From NCBI GenBank assembly GCA_024811115.1, contig JAKOGH010000141.1:1-64000 (forward strand): a DNA stretch of 64,000 nucleotides, in the 5' to 3' direction. Shown here in pieces: positions 62,473 through 64,000 of the stretch. The position numbers were made by a program, and so were the translations under genes. This DNA is from Terana coerulea. Taxonomy: Eukaryota > Basidiomycota > Agaricomycetes > Polyporales > Phanerochaetaceae. Each line of letters opens with the position of its first letter. The first letter of the stretch is position 1. The notes under the pieces are model-generated. The model was not told where the DNA came from. It made no database searches and saw only the letters and a list, made by a program, of their open reading frames with translations.

Positions 62473-63188
62473 TTCTTTCAACTAACTCTGATGCGTATGA
62501 CGCCTCCACGCAAACCACCGTGACCCTGGCTCACCACAACGCCATCCCGGGGGCCTCGCTATGCTGAAGACACGATACCGTCCACTGCTGGCCGTCCACA
62601 TATGGCCGCTACACATATGTCATATTTGTCGCTCTGTGTGACTATACAGGCTGGAGGCATGGATAGTTCAAGTGTTGACTAAGGTCACTCTCGTCATGGC
62701 TTAGTGCCGTAGTGGGCCAGTACTAGTGAGTATCAGATCATCCTCGCACTTGCACGTTCTACTAGCCGGCTGTGTCAGGCCGTTATGCACGAGTCTGATG
62801 ACCTCACCATGCAGGGCTCCCTCGCCTGGGAATTTAGGAGCGTCAAGAACGTACGGTGACGACGCGTGCATCACTCCGCACGCTCTTGTAGCAGTCCCTG
62901 TCCTCCACGACCTCCGAGTTGGCACGGACGTAACCTCCATAGGAGCTTTGAGCATCAAAAAGTAGAGGCTTCAACGGCCTCGGACTGCTGCACTGGTCAG
63001 ATGGAGCTGCGTAGTGGCTGCGGGTACTCCGCCATCAAACGGCATCACGGTTGGCGGAGCGCAATACATCGGTTCCACCGTCGGCACACAGCCTCTGGTC
63101 CTTCAGGTCGCTCGTCACAGGCGTATATATAACGCACAGATGTATTTACTTACAACTCATCCCATCTCACGCCAGACTCAAGTCAAAT

Positions 63189-63848
63189 ATGCCAACCTTC
63201 ACGCTCTCAGACCGTTCTCCTAGAAACACCACAATCTCGGACGAGGGCGGGTACGCCCGTTATACGATCAGCACGCCGCTTGGCCTGACTGGACGGACCA
63301 CGACCATCCATCGACACTTCACGCCGGAAGGTGTTGGGCTGGTGCCTGCCACCCAAGAGCTCGCGCAAATCGAGTGGCATAGTTGGCAGAGCACGAAGTT
63401 GCTGTACAATGGACAGCAAATAGATTTTGAGGCGTTTATGCCGAAAAAGCGGACCCTAGGAACGTAAGTGCTATCGTGACAGTGGATGGCGAATATATGC
63501 TTAGTTCTCTGTGTGGAATATAGCTCCCGCCGCTTTACAGGGCCAGACAATAAGTCGTATATATGGTGCACAAATTGGCGGTCATGCGAGGTAGCTATCG
63601 CTCTTTTCTGTGTTGTGTACACTTGCTGACGCCCCGATGCGCAGCTCAAACTTGAGGGTCCCTCTTCGCGCAGTGTTGCGAAGATGCAGCGGGGAATCGG
63701 CGCGACCTGGGGCCTTAAGAAGGCGACCCTGCATGTGGACGATGCTGTAATGGACATGCTCGACTTGATCGTCATCACATGGATATACATCGAACGCAAG
63801 AGGCAGCAGAGAGAGCAAGCTTCAGCCGCCACCGCCGCATCAGCTTGA
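63189..63848 (+). CDS. DUF6593 protein 2
   Basis: Three exons (63189-63463, 63524-63590, 63645-63848) give 181 residues. It opens MPTFTLSDRSPRNTTISDEG, then GYARYTISTPLG, TTIHRHFTP, LAQIEWHSWQSTKLLYNGQQ, FTGPDNKSYIWCTNWRSCEL, SRSVAKMQRG and ATLHVDDAVMDMLDLIVITW|IYIERKR. The order (NTT, Tp....T.IHR, lA.IeW, F....Y.W, vA...R, aTL.v, lDliviTwiYiErkR) is that of the basidiomycete DUF6593 family, whose biochemical role is unknown; the late hydrophobic helix may be membrane-associated. A TATATATAA element lies at 63124-63132. Introns of 60 and 54 bp are clean GT-AG and keep frame. Confidence 0.8.
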
Positions 63849-64000
63849 ACATCCTCAGTCGCGGTGTCGGCATAAGCAAGTCTCACTTGAAGGAAGATGA
63901 ACTGTATGACTAACACTCTTAATGCGTGGTATAATATGTATATTAATACCGCTGGTGTGTGTACGAAGAGTCGGTACAGCGCAACACATGCATTCCAATT

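Larger units (their letters stand above)
59777..63188. other. 3.4-kb gene-free stretch with a large palindrome
   Basis: Contains the MFS transporter 3 promoter region, then non-coding DNA. A 754-bp imperfect palindrome (61167-61920) and an 11-bp tandem repeat (62437-62472) are listed separately. TATATATAA at 63124-63132 lies about 60 bp before the DUF6593 gene 2 start. No intact gene was seen; open frames here lack motifs or splice context. Confidence 0.55.

Overview
This window is nuclear DNA of a filamentous basidiomycete, most likely an Agaricomycete. Genes are broken by many short introns (about 45-70 bp), some exons are only 10-18 nt long, two proteins belong to the basidiomycete-expanded DUF6593 family, and housekeeping genes (PRP4 kinase, shugoshin, a Rap1-like protein) sit beside expanded paralogue families. 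There are no bacterial operons, rRNA genes or CRISPR arrays.

Layout. 1-8.6 kb is gene-poor: a decayed Gypsy-type gag fragment at the left edge, a pol III A/B-box relic, hairpins and degenerate repeats. 8.7-9.3 kb holds a small hypothetical gene. 10.4 kb has an intron-bearing tRNA-Cys. 10.8-12.7 kb is a SAM-dependent O-methyltransferase (-). 12.7-15.7 kb is empty. 15.75-17.8 kb is a secreted sedolisin protease (+). 18.5-20.1 kb is a Rap1-like BRCT/Myb telomere protein (+). 20.4-22.6 kb carries two related hypothetical genes (-).

23.5-41.9 kb is the most coherent block: MFS transporter 1 (+), two tandemly duplicated FAD monooxygenases (-,-), MFS transporter 2 (+), an alcohol-acetyltransferase-like acyltransferase (-) and a PF04199 cyclase/formamidase-like enzyme (-). 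A third MFS paralogue lies at 57-59.8 kb (-). Hydroxylation, acylation, hydrolysis or cyclisation and export could form one pathway, perhaps catabolism of an aromatic or a small tailoring cluster, but no core synthase is visible.

42.8-56.8 kb is mostly housekeeping or hypothetical: shugoshin (+), a Lys-rich small protein (+), a disordered hypothetical protein (-), a small hypothetical protein (-), a DUF6593 protein (+), PRP4 kinase (+) and a coiled-coil protein (+). 60-63 kb is non-coding with a 754-bp imperfect palindrome, and a second DUF6593 gene closes the window.

At least seven single-base indels interrupt otherwise well-conserved reading frames, including the PRP4 kinase, which is essential in fission yeast. 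They are best explained as consensus errors in the assembly, so gene models here should be read with indel tolerance.
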